Part shown: positions 26,525-36,923 of the stretch, piece by piece
Layout: every line of letters starts with the position of its first letter
How positions within the stretch are numbered: the stretch's first letter is position 1
NCBI GenBank assembly: GCA_946887045.1
Contig: CAMPKC010000010.1
Span: 32,701-96,700 of the forward strand
DNA: 64,000 nucleotides
Direction: 5' to 3'
Source: an uncultured Sphingobacteriaceae bacterium
GTDB lineage: Bacteria > Bacteroidota > Bacteroidia > Sphingobacteriales > Sphingobacteriaceae
Notes under the pieces: generated by a model
Database searches by the model: none
Seen by the model: only the letters and a program-made list of their open reading frames with translations
Told to the model about the DNA's origin: nothing
Program-made: the position numbers and the translations under genes

Positions 26525-26845
26525 AATAACTAATCAAGAATTAAACTTTTTAGCGTCTCTCTTAGTGTATAGTGTTTTTAGAAAAGGCTTAGTTAAAAGT
26601 CCAAGGCGCTTATAGTTATAAAAAAGATAAGGTTCTGGGTAGTAGTTGCAATTGAAGGGAGTAAGTCATGCTTTTAATTCCTTTAATAAAAAAAGGATAA
26701 TTGATTATTAACCAGTGGTTGAATTCGGGCGTCTATGAGATGTTCAATAATTTAATCAGTATCAAAAGCTAACCAAGGGTAGTGCACTATTAGAAGGTAT
26801 GATGGCTCGGTAGTGTTTATTAAATATGTTTTAAAACTATAAATT

Positions 26846-29836
26846 ATGCGTTTCAAGGTTTTTTTATGTATGTCTTTTTTTGCTTGTTTTTTTCAGGGTT
26901 ATGGAAAAAATAAGAGCAAGGCATCTCCCGTGTTTCTACGACATTACACTGATTCTTTAAGTGCAGATTCCGCAGTAAGAGCAATTAACGTTTCAGGTAA
27001 GAAAAGTTCTTTAGGAGATTCATTGCAAAATGTTCTCAATTCAGTTAAACCTGCTCAATTCGATTACTTTCCGGGTGTTTCTCTGCAGCAATATTTAAAG
27101 GGGCAAGCCGCAGGGGTTTATATACAGGAGCCAAATGGTGAGCCTGGAACCGAACAGAACATTTTTATTCATGGTGCTTCAATGCCTATTTTATCAGCCC
27201 AAGACTTATTCAACTCACAGCCCTTAGTTGTCATTGATGGGGTGCCTATTATTTCAAAAGATCATCCTTTCGCTTATGACATTCAATACTATGACTTTAA
27301 TCGAATAGGTTCGGCAACAAATCTTTTGGCTGGCATTCAGCCTGAGAATATTGCTTCTATACAGGTTTTGACTGATCCTATTGAAATAGCCAAGTACGGG
27401 GCACGGGCAACAAACGGTGTAATTTATATTAAAACAAAGCCGTCTTCGGGTAACAGGCATATTAGTATCAATTCTTATTTTGGCTTTGCAACTCCTCCGA
27501 CTGTAACAACGATAAATGGTGCTTCAGAAAATAAGTTCAGAGCTCCATTTTATCAACGATATGCGACATTTGAACAAACACAGAATATTCCGTCTTATTT
27601 AAGTGATTCTTTATATAATATTTACTACGGTCCATCAAACTGGACAGACCTTTATTATAAAAAGTCACTGGTGTATGGAATAGATGCCAATGCAAGTGGT
27701 GGTAACTCCAGATCAAATTTCAGGGTGTCTCTGGGAAATCAGCGGAGTGGTGGAGTTGCCGATGGTACTGGTATGGATCGCTACAGTGCTGCTTTTATAA
27801 TGAATATGATTCCGCTAAAATGGCTAAACGTAACCACGTCTATTAACGCAAGTCAAATAGTTAGAGAGCGTAACAAGTATATGAGAGACCGTTATGCAGA
27901 AATACGATATTTTCCCAATCTGGTTAACCCTCCTGCACCTAACAAAGAATACTATGGAAAGTACTTAAGGGAGTATGATAAATCCTTTGACAAGAACCGT
28001 AATAATCTTATTAATGGCTATCTAAATGTAGACATAACTTTCGGTAAATTCCTTGTAAACAGCAAACTTGCTGTTGATTATAGTGAAGGTTACAGAGATG
28101 TGTTTTATCCGAGCACATTAATGGAAACCAATAGTTATGTTTCCAATTACTTTGGCTACAATCAGCGTTTATTGGCAGAGAACTCTATTTCGTACAATTT
28201 AACCCCGAATAAACAATCAAACCTTTCCTTTGAGGTTGGGCAATCTTTACAATGGGATACTTACCAGTACAGTTATGGGAATGCATACAGAGGTTCCAGC
28301 GATTATATAAAGATCAATTTATTAACCGAGCCAACGGGTAACTACACTCCCGCTGTTTTTACTTATAATTTTGTTGGCGGCGTCGGAGGCTTTTTAAATA
28401 GTTTAACCTACCGATATCTGGACAGGGTAAAAAACAACCTGGTATCATTGTATGGTAAAACATCTTATTCTTATAAAGACAAGTACTTCTTCTCCGCAAT
28501 ATTAAGAGAAGATGCTTCCTCTACTGCGCAGCCAACCAGCAGATGGTTTTTCTCTCCAGCAGTTTCTGCAAAATGGAGTGCTAAAAAAGATTTCTTTACG
28601 AAAAGTAAAGTTATTTCTGATTTAGACTTTAATGCAGGCTACTCTCGCCTTGGGCGAGTGCAAACAGATGATAAATTTTCAGCTGGACCGCAATATACTA
28701 TTGATATTGGTTATTCCGGAGAGGCGCGCATTGGAAGTTTTTCAAACATTGCAACTCTTAACAGGCCATATTCTACCGGGTGGATTGGTTATGATATTCC
28801 ATGGGCATACTCAGAACAAATAAACGCTGGTGTATCAATTGGATTATGGAATAACCGCCTAACCAGTTCCATTCAGTTTTATTCCAAATCGGATAAAGAC
28901 CAGATTCTGGGCATTCCAGCGTATGCAGAGTATGGATATGAAAGATCTTTAGCAGCAGGATTAGGGGTTAATAATAAAGGAGTTGATGTGATTATTTCGG
29001 GTAACCCACTTAATTCTTCAAATAAACTTAAATGGACCCCTTCCATTAATCTGAACTTCAACAAGAACAAGCTGTTGGCTCTGCCAGGAGGCTATCAAGA
29101 GCTATCGATTGGCAATAAGCTCTTAAAAGTTGGCGAACCGATTGATAGCTACTGGTTATATGTTAACGAGGGAATATATACCAGCGAATCTCAAATACCA
29201 GTTAATCCGTCAACCGGCAATAAATTAAGTATCGAAAGTATTCAATTTGGTGTAGGAGATCCTAAGTGGAAGGATATTAACGGAGACTTTATTCTTGACA
29301 ACAGGGATAAAGTATTAAAAGGGCATACTTTACCGGTTGTGGCCGGTGGTTTTACAAATGACTTAAGTTTCAAAAGAGCGAGCTTATCATTCAATTTCTA
29401 TTTCAACCTTGGCCGGGATATTATTAATGAAGAAATGTCAAGAAGATTCGACTTTGTAAATAATCAAAGTGTGAATGATATCACCTCTGTAAAAGAAGTA
29501 ACCTTCTGGGAAAAAAGGGGAGACTATTCGAAGTATCCCATCTACAATCCATGGAGCAGTGTGATTCCTTACCGTGCAGATCAGGATCTGTTTTTAGAGA
29601 ACGGGGCTTTTGTGAAGTTGCGTGCAGTAACGTTCGGATATGATTTTATTGATGTGCTAAAAAGAAAAGCAAATAAAGGCACCCATCTTCGAGGTTATGT
29701 AACGGTAAATAACGTGTTTACCCTGACACCGTATTCAGGCCGCGATCCTGAGTTGGTTAACTATGCTGGTTATGATACAGGCTATGGTTTAGCCATACCA
29801 CGCACCTTTACTATGGGCTTTAAGTATACTTTATAA
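26846..29836 (+). CDS. SusC-like TonB-dependent outer-membrane transporter 1 (no N-terminal extension)
   Basis: 996 residues with signal peptide (MRFKVFLCMSFFACFFQGYG). The plug domain spans about 70-200, with PLVVIDGVPII and the end motif YGARATNGVIYIKTK. The rest is a beta-barrel ending in an aromatic-rich C-terminus (TFTMGFKYTL). SusC proteins import oligosaccharides with a SusD lid and TonB energy. The usual carboxypeptidase-regulatory-like domain after the signal peptide is absent; a Ser/Ala-rich stretch of about 50 residues takes its place. First gene of the nine-gene operon, paired with the SusD gene 35 nt downstream. Confidence 0.9.
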   Translation: MRFKVFLCMSFFACFFQGYGKNKSKASPVFLRHYTDSLSADSAVRAINVSGKKSSLGDSLQNVLNSVKPAQFDYFPGVSLQQYLKGQAAGVYIQEPNGEPGTEQNIFIHGASMPILSAQDLFNSQPLVVIDGVPIISKDHPFAYDIQYYDFNRIGSATNLLAGIQPENIASIQVLTDPIEIAKYGARATNGVIYIKTKPSSGNRHISINSYFGFATPPTVTTINGASENKFRAPFYQRYATFEQTQNIPSYLSDSLYNIYYGPSNWTDLYYKKSLVYGIDANASGGNSRSNFRVSLGNQRSGGVADGTGMDRYSAAFIMNMIPLKWLNVTTSINASQIVRERNKYMRDRYAEIRYFPNLVNPPAPNKEYYGKYLREYDKSFDKNRNNLINGYLNVDITFGKFLVNSKLAVDYSEGYRDVFYPSTLMETNSYVSNYFGYNQRLLAENSISYNLTPNKQSNLSFEVGQSLQWDTYQYSYGNAYRGSSDYIKINLLTEPTGNYTPAVFTYNFVGGVGGFLNSLTYRYLDRVKNNLVSLYGKTSYSYKDKYFFSAILREDASSTAQPTSRWFFSPAVSAKWSAKKDFFTKSKVISDLDFNAGYSRLGRVQTDDKFSAGPQYTIDIGYSGEARIGSFSNIATLNRPYSTGWIGYDIPWAYSEQINAGVSIGLWNNRLTSSIQFYSKSDKDQILGIPAYAEYGYERSLAAGLGVNNKGVDVIISGNPLNSSNKLKWTPSINLNFNKNKLLALPGGYQELSIGNKLLKVGEPIDSYWLYVNEGIYTSESQIPVNPSTGNKLSIESIQFGVGDPKWKDINGDFILDNRDKVLKGHTLPVVAGGFTNDLSFKRASLSFNFYFNLGRDIINEEMSRRFDFVNNQSVNDITSVKEVTFWEKRGDYSKYPIYNPWSSVIPYRADQDLFLENGAFVKLRAVTFGYDFIDVLKRKANKGTHLRGYVTVNNVFTLTPYSGRDPELVNYAGYDTGYGLAIPRTFTMGFKYTL

Positions 29837-29871
29837 TAGTGATGATTTATCGAATAAATAAAATATTAAAT

Positions 29872-31437
29872 ATGAAAGTAAGGATTGTTCTACTTGCAGT
29901 TTTCAGCATACTTTTTTCATCCTGCGAAAAAATGCTGGACGTAACTTCATCTCGCCTGGTTTCTGAAGAGAATATGTGGCTGAAACAGGAGGATGCAAGA
30001 GCAGGGATTATGGGCGTTTATGGCCTGGCAAGAGCTGCTTTGGGAGATAATACCAGGCATTGGTTATATGGCGACGTTCGGAAAATTAATGGAATGGGGA
30101 CTGATTTTAAAAGTACAGTAAGATTAGATATTAGAGCAATTGCTGATAACAATCTTAAATCCTCGCTGCCGGTAGTAAAATCTCTGGCTAACTGGAGACG
30201 GTTTTATGCTGTCATCAATGCTGCAAATATTTTTATAGAGCGGGCTCCTAATATTTTAAATACAGATCCAAGATACCTTCCGGTTGATTTAAGATTGGAT
30301 ATAGCCCATGCCAAATTATTAAGAGCATTCACTTATTTCTACCTGGTAAGAATTTGGGGTGATGTACCCTTTATTATTTCCTCTCACGGTGCACAGTTTG
30401 AAAACAAACCAAGGGAAGACCAAAAAAAGGTATTGGCTTTTGTGGAATCGGAGCTTTTAAGTGCTGCCACTGATTTACCCTATGCATACGATAAAGGGAA
30501 TGCAGAACAAACCCGTCCTTATTATACGAATGAAGAAGAGGTGGCAAGAAAGTCTTCTGCATACGCCATCCTTGCCCATGTATATGCCTGGGAAGGGAAA
30601 TATGCCGAATCCGCCTACTGGTCCAGATGGGTGATAGACAATATGACGAGCCCTTATATGGGCGGTCAGAACCAGTTCAGAAATAGTGTTGACGGGGTAA
30701 GAAGAATGTTTCGTGGAGAGTTTGGCAACAATCAGTTTAATGTGATTTTCGGTTTTAGTCGAATGTTTTATAACGGTGAGACGTTTATAAATGGCTCCTT
30801 AGAGGAACTTACTTTGGCTGCGCCTTACATTTTAAATAAAAGCCTTCCGGCCATTTATGTTCCTAAGGATTCTATTCGTGCTATTTATAATGAGGCTGGA
30901 GACTTAAGGTTCTCTATTAACTCCCTTACAGGAACTCCTTTATCTGATGAAACCTTTGGTGCTTTTGACCGGACCATACCAATCTTTACGAAAGTATTCA
31001 TTGTAAGAGACAATTTTGCACCGGTAAATACGACAAGTGGACCCGGATCTGATGGATCAATTGCCACATTCGGCAGTTCTACGGTGTTTACCAGACCAGA
31101 AGATATGTCATTGCTGTTAGCTGAGGCGAGTGTAGTTCTTGGTGACTATGAAACTGCCAGAACACAACTAAATGAATGTCGCACAAGAAGAGGCTTGGTT
31201 GCTTACAATGCACAGGTACACGGTTCTTTAATAGATGCCATTTTCGCAGAGCGTCGTAAAGAACTTATTGGAGAAGGATGGCGCTGGTACGATTATATTC
31301 GGTATAAAAAGATTAAAAATGACGATCCCGCTTTTGGATCTCTTATCAGCAGCGGCGCGATCTATTGGCCAATTGCAAATGACGTTATGAGCCAGAACCC
31401 ATTGTTAAAGCAGTATCCATATTGGAATAATAATTAA
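29872..31437 (+). CDS. SusD/RagB-like surface glycan-binding lipoprotein 1
   Basis: 521 residues from the ATG at 29872, chosen because MKVRIVLLAVFSILFSSC is a good lipoprotein signal (lipobox FSSC). An in-frame GTG/ATG 30-33 nt upstream would add MIYRINKILN. SusD hallmarks: EKMLDVTSSRLVSEENMW start, an N-terminal TPR-like helical part with AKLLRAFTYFYLVRIWGDVPFI, and C-terminal RPEDMSLLLAEASVVLGD and ERRKELIGEGWRWYDYIRYKK. It acts as the lid of transporter 1 and binds oligosaccharide at the outer surface. A fasciclin lipoprotein gene follows 6 nt downstream. Confidence 0.92.
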   Translation: MKVRIVLLAVFSILFSSCEKMLDVTSSRLVSEENMWLKQEDARAGIMGVYGLARAALGDNTRHWLYGDVRKINGMGTDFKSTVRLDIRAIADNNLKSSLPVVKSLANWRRFYAVINAANIFIERAPNILNTDPRYLPVDLRLDIAHAKLLRAFTYFYLVRIWGDVPFIISSHGAQFENKPREDQKKVLAFVESELLSAATDLPYAYDKGNAEQTRPYYTNEEEVARKSSAYAILAHVYAWEGKYAESAYWSRWVIDNMTSPYMGGQNQFRNSVDGVRRMFRGEFGNNQFNVIFGFSRMFYNGETFINGSLEELTLAAPYILNKSLPAIYVPKDSIRAIYNEAGDLRFSINSLTGTPLSDETFGAFDRTIPIFTKVFIVRDNFAPVNTTSGPGSDGSIATFGSSTVFTRPEDMSLLLAEASVVLGDYETARTQLNECRTRRGLVAYNAQVHGSLIDAIFAERRKELIGEGWRWYDYIRYKKIKNDDPAFGSLISSGAIYWPIANDVMSQNPLLKQYPYWNNN

Positions 31438-31443
31438 AGCCTG

Positions 31444-32661
31444 ATGATGAAAAAAGTACTAACCATGTCTGGTATAAGCCTTGTTGCGGCTTTACTAATG
31501 ATTGTAAGTGGATGTGAAAAAACAGAAGGAGATTATAATGCTGTAAATGAAAGTAATCAGACTTTTGCAGGCAGCACGTATGATTATTTAAAAAGTCGTC
31601 CGGGCGTTTTTGATTCATTAATAAGTGTAATAGACAGGTTAAACCTTGCCGATACGCTTAAAATGCAAAATGTTACCCTTTTTGCCGTTACCAATGAAGG
31701 TTTTCAGCAAGTAGTGAGCAAGTATAACCTGTCTCGTAAAATTCGTAACAGGCCGCCAGTTTATCTAAACGATATGGCTTATAATTTTATCGATAGCTTG
31801 GTAACCAGGTATATCATACAAGGAAGCTATATAGCCGACGATTTTAATTATATAGACGGCAAACCGGTAACGAGTGTTAGATGGAATTATCCAATGGTGG
31901 GCAAATTAGGTACATCCAATGCCAGCGGATTCATGAAAGGAGGTCCGGCTTATCTCGATTTCTTTTTTACCAAAAAAAGCATCTTCAGTAAAGATTGGGT
32001 GAAGGGCAGTACAATGGCTATTAACATAAAAACATCTAATGGGATAGTGCATATCATGGAGGCGGTACATCCTTTTGGTTTTGGTAAGTATAATGAAGCA
32101 GTTACCGAACCTTATGATAATAGTTTGTATAGACCCGCCGGAGTAAGCACACCATGGGAGCTTCCGTCTGTAATAGGACAATCAACATTAGTGGAAGCTG
32201 AGGATTTTGACTTAGGTGGCCAATATATAGCTTATTATGACGATCCCTCTACTAATGGTGGTAAGAATTATCGCCCATCGGATGTAGATACGGATATACT
32301 GACCAATGGAAAAGGAAAAACAGATGTAGGAGGAACATACGGTGATAGTTATTCGATTGGATGGACCAAAGCAGGTGAGTGGCTGAATTATTCTATTTAT
32401 GCACCTGTTGAAGGCGACTATGTAATCACGTCCAGGGTTGGAAACGGAAACAACACAACACCTTTGAAATTTCACTATGATTTGGACCTTAAAAATGTAA
32501 CGGGTTCATTAACGTTTGTTAAAGGCCCCGGGGGATGGCATGACTGGATAGCTGTTCAAAGTCCGACAATCCATATTACGCAAGGTAATCACGTACTTCG
32601 TTTCTTTCACGAGACTAACGATGTACAGTTTAATAACTTCACTATCAAACGCGTAAACTAA
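31444..32661 (+). CDS. Fasciclin-CBM6 lipoprotein
   Basis: 405 residues; lipoprotein signal with lipobox VSGC at about 24. A fasciclin (FAS1) domain covers about 45-215 (FDSLISVIDRLNLADTL, VTLFAVTNEGFQQV, NGIVHIMEAVHPFG). A CBM6-type beta-sandwich covers about 245-403 (TLVEAEDFDLGGQYIAYYD, YSIGWTKAGEWLNYSI, GNHVLRFFHETNDVQFNNFTI). FAS1 domains mediate adhesion or protein contacts, and CBM6 binds beta-glycans. It is probably a surface accessory of the SusCD 1 pair, holding or capturing the glycan. Spacing is 6 nt upstream and 2 nt downstream, so it is firmly in the operon. Confidence 0.85.
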   Translation: MMKKVLTMSGISLVAALLMIVSGCEKTEGDYNAVNESNQTFAGSTYDYLKSRPGVFDSLISVIDRLNLADTLKMQNVTLFAVTNEGFQQVVSKYNLSRKIRNRPPVYLNDMAYNFIDSLVTRYIIQGSYIADDFNYIDGKPVTSVRWNYPMVGKLGTSNASGFMKGGPAYLDFFFTKKSIFSKDWVKGSTMAINIKTSNGIVHIMEAVHPFGFGKYNEAVTEPYDNSLYRPAGVSTPWELPSVIGQSTLVEAEDFDLGGQYIAYYDDPSTNGGKNYRPSDVDTDILTNGKGKTDVGGTYGDSYSIGWTKAGEWLNYSIYAPVEGDYVITSRVGNGNNTTPLKFHYDLDLKNVTGSLTFVKGPGGWHDWIAVQSPTIHITQGNHVLRFFHETNDVQFNNFTIKRVN

Positions 32662-32663
32662 TT

Positions 32664-33755
32664 ATGAAAGTCAGAATAAAATATAATAAATTCCTTGCTA
32701 ACCGGACATGTGCATTAATGATGCTCGGTTTAGTCATCACCAGTACAGGATGTAAAAAATGGTATGGAATACCAGAAGATAAAGATTTTTTAAGTGATAA
32801 AGCGGATCTTAAAACTAAGGACTACACGCCCGTTCTAGGAAGGACAACCATTATTTCGGGCAACCTTGATGCAGACGGTTCCACAACTCCTTTAAATTAC
32901 GAGATAATTAACGTAAGGAACAGCGATGGTACTCCTACAGATTCATTAACAACAACAAGGCCTACTTATGTTTGGATTGATGATTACGACGGAACAGAGA
33001 AAAGTATTGAGGAAATTGAAAAGAAAAGAAAACTGGAGAATCATCCGGCATTTGAGGTAAGAAGGTCTGGCGAGTTTTATTTGTGGGCTTCTGCTACAAA
33101 TAGTGTACTTAAAAACTATCAGGGAGCGATAGCTCCTGCATTAAGTGCCGGCTATCTATTTGATGTTAAAATATCAAATTCCGGAGGTTCCCGGGTATTG
33201 AAAGATTTAACACTGCGCCCTTTAAGAGAAAGGCCGTATGAACCATCAGAAAGAGACCCTTTAACTGGCATACAAACCGCTCCAATAACTCCATCCATTA
33301 CCAACATTATTGGTGCAACCTCCAGAAAACCGTTATCTAATAGTTACACGGGCGCAGACACAATAAAAAGAGACGTTCGGATTTTATTTAGGAAAACAGG
33401 AAATGGTAATTCTTTAACCTTTAAGTTTTTGGATAAATCATTTAAAACGATTGATCCACATTTGTTCAAACTTACTGATTGGGCAAACCTGGTTCATGGT
33501 TTCAACTGGCACTTTGTGGGTACCGAAGCGGTTAAATATGATGTTGCTTATCCTATCCCATTAACAAACAGACCGACTGCATATACCACATCAAATGGTG
33601 CTCAGGCAAGCGTGAGATTTGGGTATGATCGCCTGGGCTTTAATGGTATTAAGCAACATGCTTACATAGTTTTTGCATTTAACATATATGAAAAAGGTGA
33701 CTGGGAGATTGCCGTTCAGTTCCGTAGGGAGAATCCAAGGTTTGAGAATGAATAA
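32664..33755 (+). CDS. DUF5007-like lipoprotein
   Basis: 363 residues with a lipoprotein signal (lipobox STGC followed by KKWYGIPEDKDF). The segments YTPVLGRTTIISGNLDADGSTTPL, RPTYVWIDDYDGTEKSIEEIE and HPAFEVRRSGEFYLWA recall the DUF5007 family, found beside SusCD pairs in Bacteroidota; I rely on memory for this family name. Function is unknown; a surface glycan-binding or scaffolding role is inferred from the lipid anchor and operon. The second half holds a long beta-rich stretch ending in AVQFRRENPRFENE. It begins 2 nt after the fasciclin gene and ends 18 nt before the second SusC. Confidence 0.7.
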   Translation: MKVRIKYNKFLANRTCALMMLGLVITSTGCKKWYGIPEDKDFLSDKADLKTKDYTPVLGRTTIISGNLDADGSTTPLNYEIINVRNSDGTPTDSLTTTRPTYVWIDDYDGTEKSIEEIEKKRKLENHPAFEVRRSGEFYLWASATNSVLKNYQGAIAPALSAGYLFDVKISNSGGSRVLKDLTLRPLRERPYEPSERDPLTGIQTAPITPSITNIIGATSRKPLSNSYTGADTIKRDVRILFRKTGNGNSLTFKFLDKSFKTIDPHLFKLTDWANLVHGFNWHFVGTEAVKYDVAYPIPLTNRPTAYTTSNGAQASVRFGYDRLGFNGIKQHAYIVFAFNIYEKGDWEIAVQFRRENPRFENE

Positions 33756-33773
33756 TTATTCAGAATAGTTTAT

Positions 33774-36700
33774 ATGAAAAAGATATTTTTCCTTTTGTTT
33801 TTTTTAAGTTTCCTAACCTCAGCTGGGCTTCTCGCTCAGGGAGATAAAATTACTGTGCGGGGTGTCGTAACAGATAAGGGAACCGGCGAGTCTTTAATCG
33901 GGGTAGGTGTCTTCTTAGATCAGAAACCTCCTAAAGGACTGGCGGCTACTAATGCCAGAGGAGAGTTTACTGTAGTTGTACCGGCTAATTCTACTCTACT
34001 TTTTAAATCCATAGGCTTTTCGGATCAAAGAGTAACGTTGAAGCCTGGTCAGACCAAGGTTGAAGTAAAGCTACGTGCCTCCGAAAATATGATGCAGGAG
34101 GTGGTGATCAGAGGGTATGCCGCCCGTACTAAAGAGGTTACTACAGGTTCTTCAATTTCAGTAACGGGTAAAGAGATTCAGGATATACCTGTAGCCAATG
34201 CTGAACAATTGCTTCAAGGTAAGGTTCCTGGGCTTAATGTTCAGGTAAACACAGGTGCTCCTGGCTTTAGAGGTTCTGTATTACTTCGCGGACTTTCTGG
34301 CATAGGTGTATCTGGTACAGACGAGTCATCTTTCTTATCGCCAACATCGCCATTATATGTAATCGATGGTATTCCGATTGATGCCGATGCAACTTCTGAT
34401 TATGGGTTTAATACTACAGGGCCAGCGGTAAGTCCATTATCATTAATTCCGCCGGAAGATATTCAAAACATAGAAGTTTTAAAAGATGCGCAAGCAACAT
34501 CACTTTATGGATCAAGAGGTGCTTATGGGGTAATTATTATTACTACCAGAAGGGGAAATTCAAAAGTTCCGAGGGTTAGATTTGACTCTAAATTTTATAT
34601 GAACGCGGTTCCTAAATTAAGGGAAACCCTTGGAGGCCAGGCAGAACGGCAGGCGAAGCTTCAACAGATCAGGAATTTTGGAAGAGCCTATACAAATTTT
34701 GCAGAGTTATTGATCAACGTGGTTCCTGCTTTGTCGGATAGTATAAATCCATACTATAATAATTCAACCGACTGGCAGTCTGTTTTTTACGGTAACACCT
34801 ACAACCATACCCAGAATTTAAGTATTGATGGGGGAGATGATACATTTAATTACAAAACCAACTTCAAATGGTTTAACTCTAAAGGGATTATAGCTAATAC
34901 CGGGTTTAATTCATATACCACCAATATGAATATGAATTACAAGCCCAATAAGAAGTTTAACCTTTTTGTGAATGTTTTGGCTGGTTTGGGTAAACAGAAC
35001 AAGGGAAGTGGTCAAGGCTTATTTCAAACAGGGGTAGCACAGAATTCGGGTGCGTCATCATTGCTTCCGGGACCTTCATTATTTCAGGCAACTAACGGAG
35101 TATTGTCCGTGTTCAATGTAAGAAATGATAACTTGAGTAAGAGCCTAAGGGCTAATACCGAATTCTCCTTTATGCCTTTCGAAGGGTTAAGGATTTTATC
35201 AAGTGGAAGTTACGATTTTACGCGTGGAACAGAAGAAACCTTTACTCCGGCTGTGGCAAATCAGAACCGGGCCAAGGTTTATTCTTTTAATAACAGGAAA
35301 TCAATACTTTACAATCGTAATACGATTAATTACAATAAGTCAATTGATTACACCCATAACTTTAATGTATTGTTATTTAATGAAATATCGAAAAGATCCT
35401 TCCAATCGGGGTATATTTTGCAGGTAGGTACTCCTAATGATCAGATTCAGGGTCCATTGGGTAGTTCTGCCGTACAGTCAAGAGGAGGCGGTACACTGGA
35501 TAACTATTATGACGTCAATACAGTTTCTTTTGCTGGCGCTTTCTCATATGATTTCATGAGAAAGTACGTGCTAGATTTAACCTATCGTGTGGATGCCTCT
35601 TCATTAGCAGGATTTGATAATCCGTATTCTCAAAATCCTTCTGTAGGTGTTCGTTGGAATTTTAATAAGGAGCAGATTTTCGAAAATTCAAACTGGATAA
35701 GTTTTGGTGATATAAGGGCAAGTTGGGGAAAAAATATCATTCCGGCCGGTAATATATATACACTTTTCGGAACATATCAGCCAAACGGCAGCTATACAGG
35801 AAGCCCAAGAACAGGCATCGATTATGGACTTATTCCAAACAATACCCTTAAACCAACGACCAATACCACATACAATTTTGGTTTCGACTTAGGCCTGTTC
35901 AGTGATCGGTTAACGTTTAATTATGATACCTATCTTAAAAAAGTTTCTAATTTGTTATGGGATCTTGCTTTGCCTACCACTACAGGTTTTACAACAGTGA
36001 AAAGTGATCAGGCATCTTTGATAAATTACGGACATGAATTAAGTATCAATGTAAGGCCGCTTTCAAAAACCAGCCCGGTAAATCTATCCATCAATGTGAA
36101 TGGTGCCTATAACAGGGATGCATTGATGAGCCTTCCAGGCGGTAAAAATCAGATTTTATCGGGTTCTACCATTCTTCGGGTAGGTAGAAATACTTTGTCA
36201 AATTATATGATTGTAACCAATGGAGTTTACTCAACCAAGCAGGATGTTCCTGTTGATCCGGTTACTGGCTTACCTTATCGTGCAGGTAATACTTCTACAT
36301 CTTACTTTCAGGCGGGAGATCCAAAATGGCAGGATTTAAATGGTGATTATATTTTAAATGACGCTGATAAACAAATTATTGGAAATTCGCAGCCATTCGT
36401 TACAGGAGGGCTAACTACCAACCTGGGCTATAAGGGCTTTTCTTTGCTGTTAACAGGAACGTATACTATAAAAAGGTCTGTTATTAATTCAGCTTTATCT
36501 TCAAGGTTAAACCTGGTAAGAGATCCGTATGGTTCATCTGCACTGCTAAAAATAGATGATATAGATTACTGGCAGGGTATAGGAGATGTGGCAAAATACG
36601 CTAACCCATATGATTATACCCGTTCAGGTATGATAGACCCTTTCCGGTCTGGGCAATCCTTGTTTCAGGAGGATGGTTCTTATTTTAAGCTGAACACAGC

Positions 36701-36905
36701 GACACTCGGTTATACCTTTAAAAAGGATTTTGTTAAGAAGTTAAATATCCATGCGCTAAAGTTATATCTGTCCGCATATAACATTTTTACGATATCTCCT
36801 TATTCCGGACCTAATCCGGAAGCTGTAACGGCTTTAGGATATGATGCTTCTAACGGATACCCGGTAGCAAGGATCTATAACGTCGGTTTTAATATAGAAT
36901 TGTAA
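33774..36905 (+). CDS. SusC-like TonB-dependent outer-membrane transporter 2
   Basis: 1043 residues, signal peptide ending near LLAQ. This copy has the canonical carboxypeptidase-regulatory-like domain (about 25-105, VRGVVTDKGTGESLIGVGVFL). The plug runs about 110-235, with TKEVTTGSSISVTGKEIQDIPVAN, LYVIDGIPID and NIEVLKDAQATSLYGSRGA. A 22-strand-type barrel follows to the C-terminal NVGFNIEL. It imports oligosaccharides with the SusD encoded 18 nt downstream. It is not a close copy of transporter 1, which lacks the N-terminal domain, so the two probably handle different ligands or act as one larger complex. Confidence 0.93.
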   Translation: MKKIFFLLFFLSFLTSAGLLAQGDKITVRGVVTDKGTGESLIGVGVFLDQKPPKGLAATNARGEFTVVVPANSTLLFKSIGFSDQRVTLKPGQTKVEVKLRASENMMQEVVIRGYAARTKEVTTGSSISVTGKEIQDIPVANAEQLLQGKVPGLNVQVNTGAPGFRGSVLLRGLSGIGVSGTDESSFLSPTSPLYVIDGIPIDADATSDYGFNTTGPAVSPLSLIPPEDIQNIEVLKDAQATSLYGSRGAYGVIIITTRRGNSKVPRVRFDSKFYMNAVPKLRETLGGQAERQAKLQQIRNFGRAYTNFAELLINVVPALSDSINPYYNNSTDWQSVFYGNTYNHTQNLSIDGGDDTFNYKTNFKWFNSKGIIANTGFNSYTTNMNMNYKPNKKFNLFVNVLAGLGKQNKGSGQGLFQTGVAQNSGASSLLPGPSLFQATNGVLSVFNVRNDNLSKSLRANTEFSFMPFEGLRILSSGSYDFTRGTEETFTPAVANQNRAKVYSFNNRKSILYNRNTINYNKSIDYTHNFNVLLFNEISKRSFQSGYILQVGTPNDQIQGPLGSSAVQSRGGGTLDNYYDVNTVSFAGAFSYDFMRKYVLDLTYRVDASSLAGFDNPYSQNPSVGVRWNFNKEQIFENSNWISFGDIRASWGKNIIPAGNIYTLFGTYQPNGSYTGSPRTGIDYGLIPNNTLKPTTNTTYNFGFDLGLFSDRLTFNYDTYLKKVSNLLWDLALPTTTGFTTVKSDQASLINYGHELSINVRPLSKTSPVNLSINVNGAYNRDALMSLPGGKNQILSGSTILRVGRNTLSNYMIVTNGVYSTKQDVPVDPVTGLPYRAGNTSTSYFQAGDPKWQDLNGDYILNDADKQIIGNSQPFVTGGLTTNLGYKGFSLLLTGTYTIKRSVINSALSSRLNLVRDPYGSSALLKIDDIDYWQGIGDVAKYANPYDYTRSGMIDPFRSGQSLFQEDGSYFKLNTATLGYTFKKDFVKKLNIHALKLYLSAYNIFTISPYSGPNPEAVTALGYDASNGYPVARIYNVGFNIEL

Positions 36906-36923
36906 TTACTTAACAGAAGAAAC

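Larger units (their letters stand above)
25880..26660 (+). repeat. Duplicated promoter-leader region upstream of the SusC operon
   Basis: Three diverged copies of a leader segment containing GTTT(T)TAGAAAAGG-like DNA begin at about 25929, 26247 and 26574, spaced 318 and 327 bp. The last two also share the preceding block (GCT.ATAAA..TTAAGTA, then operator and -7 box) and the following AAAAAGATAA.GTTC. The first copy is degenerate and lacks a clear operator. No gene is supported between 25866 and 26845; the whole gap looks like repeated regulatory DNA in decay. Confidence 0.55.
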
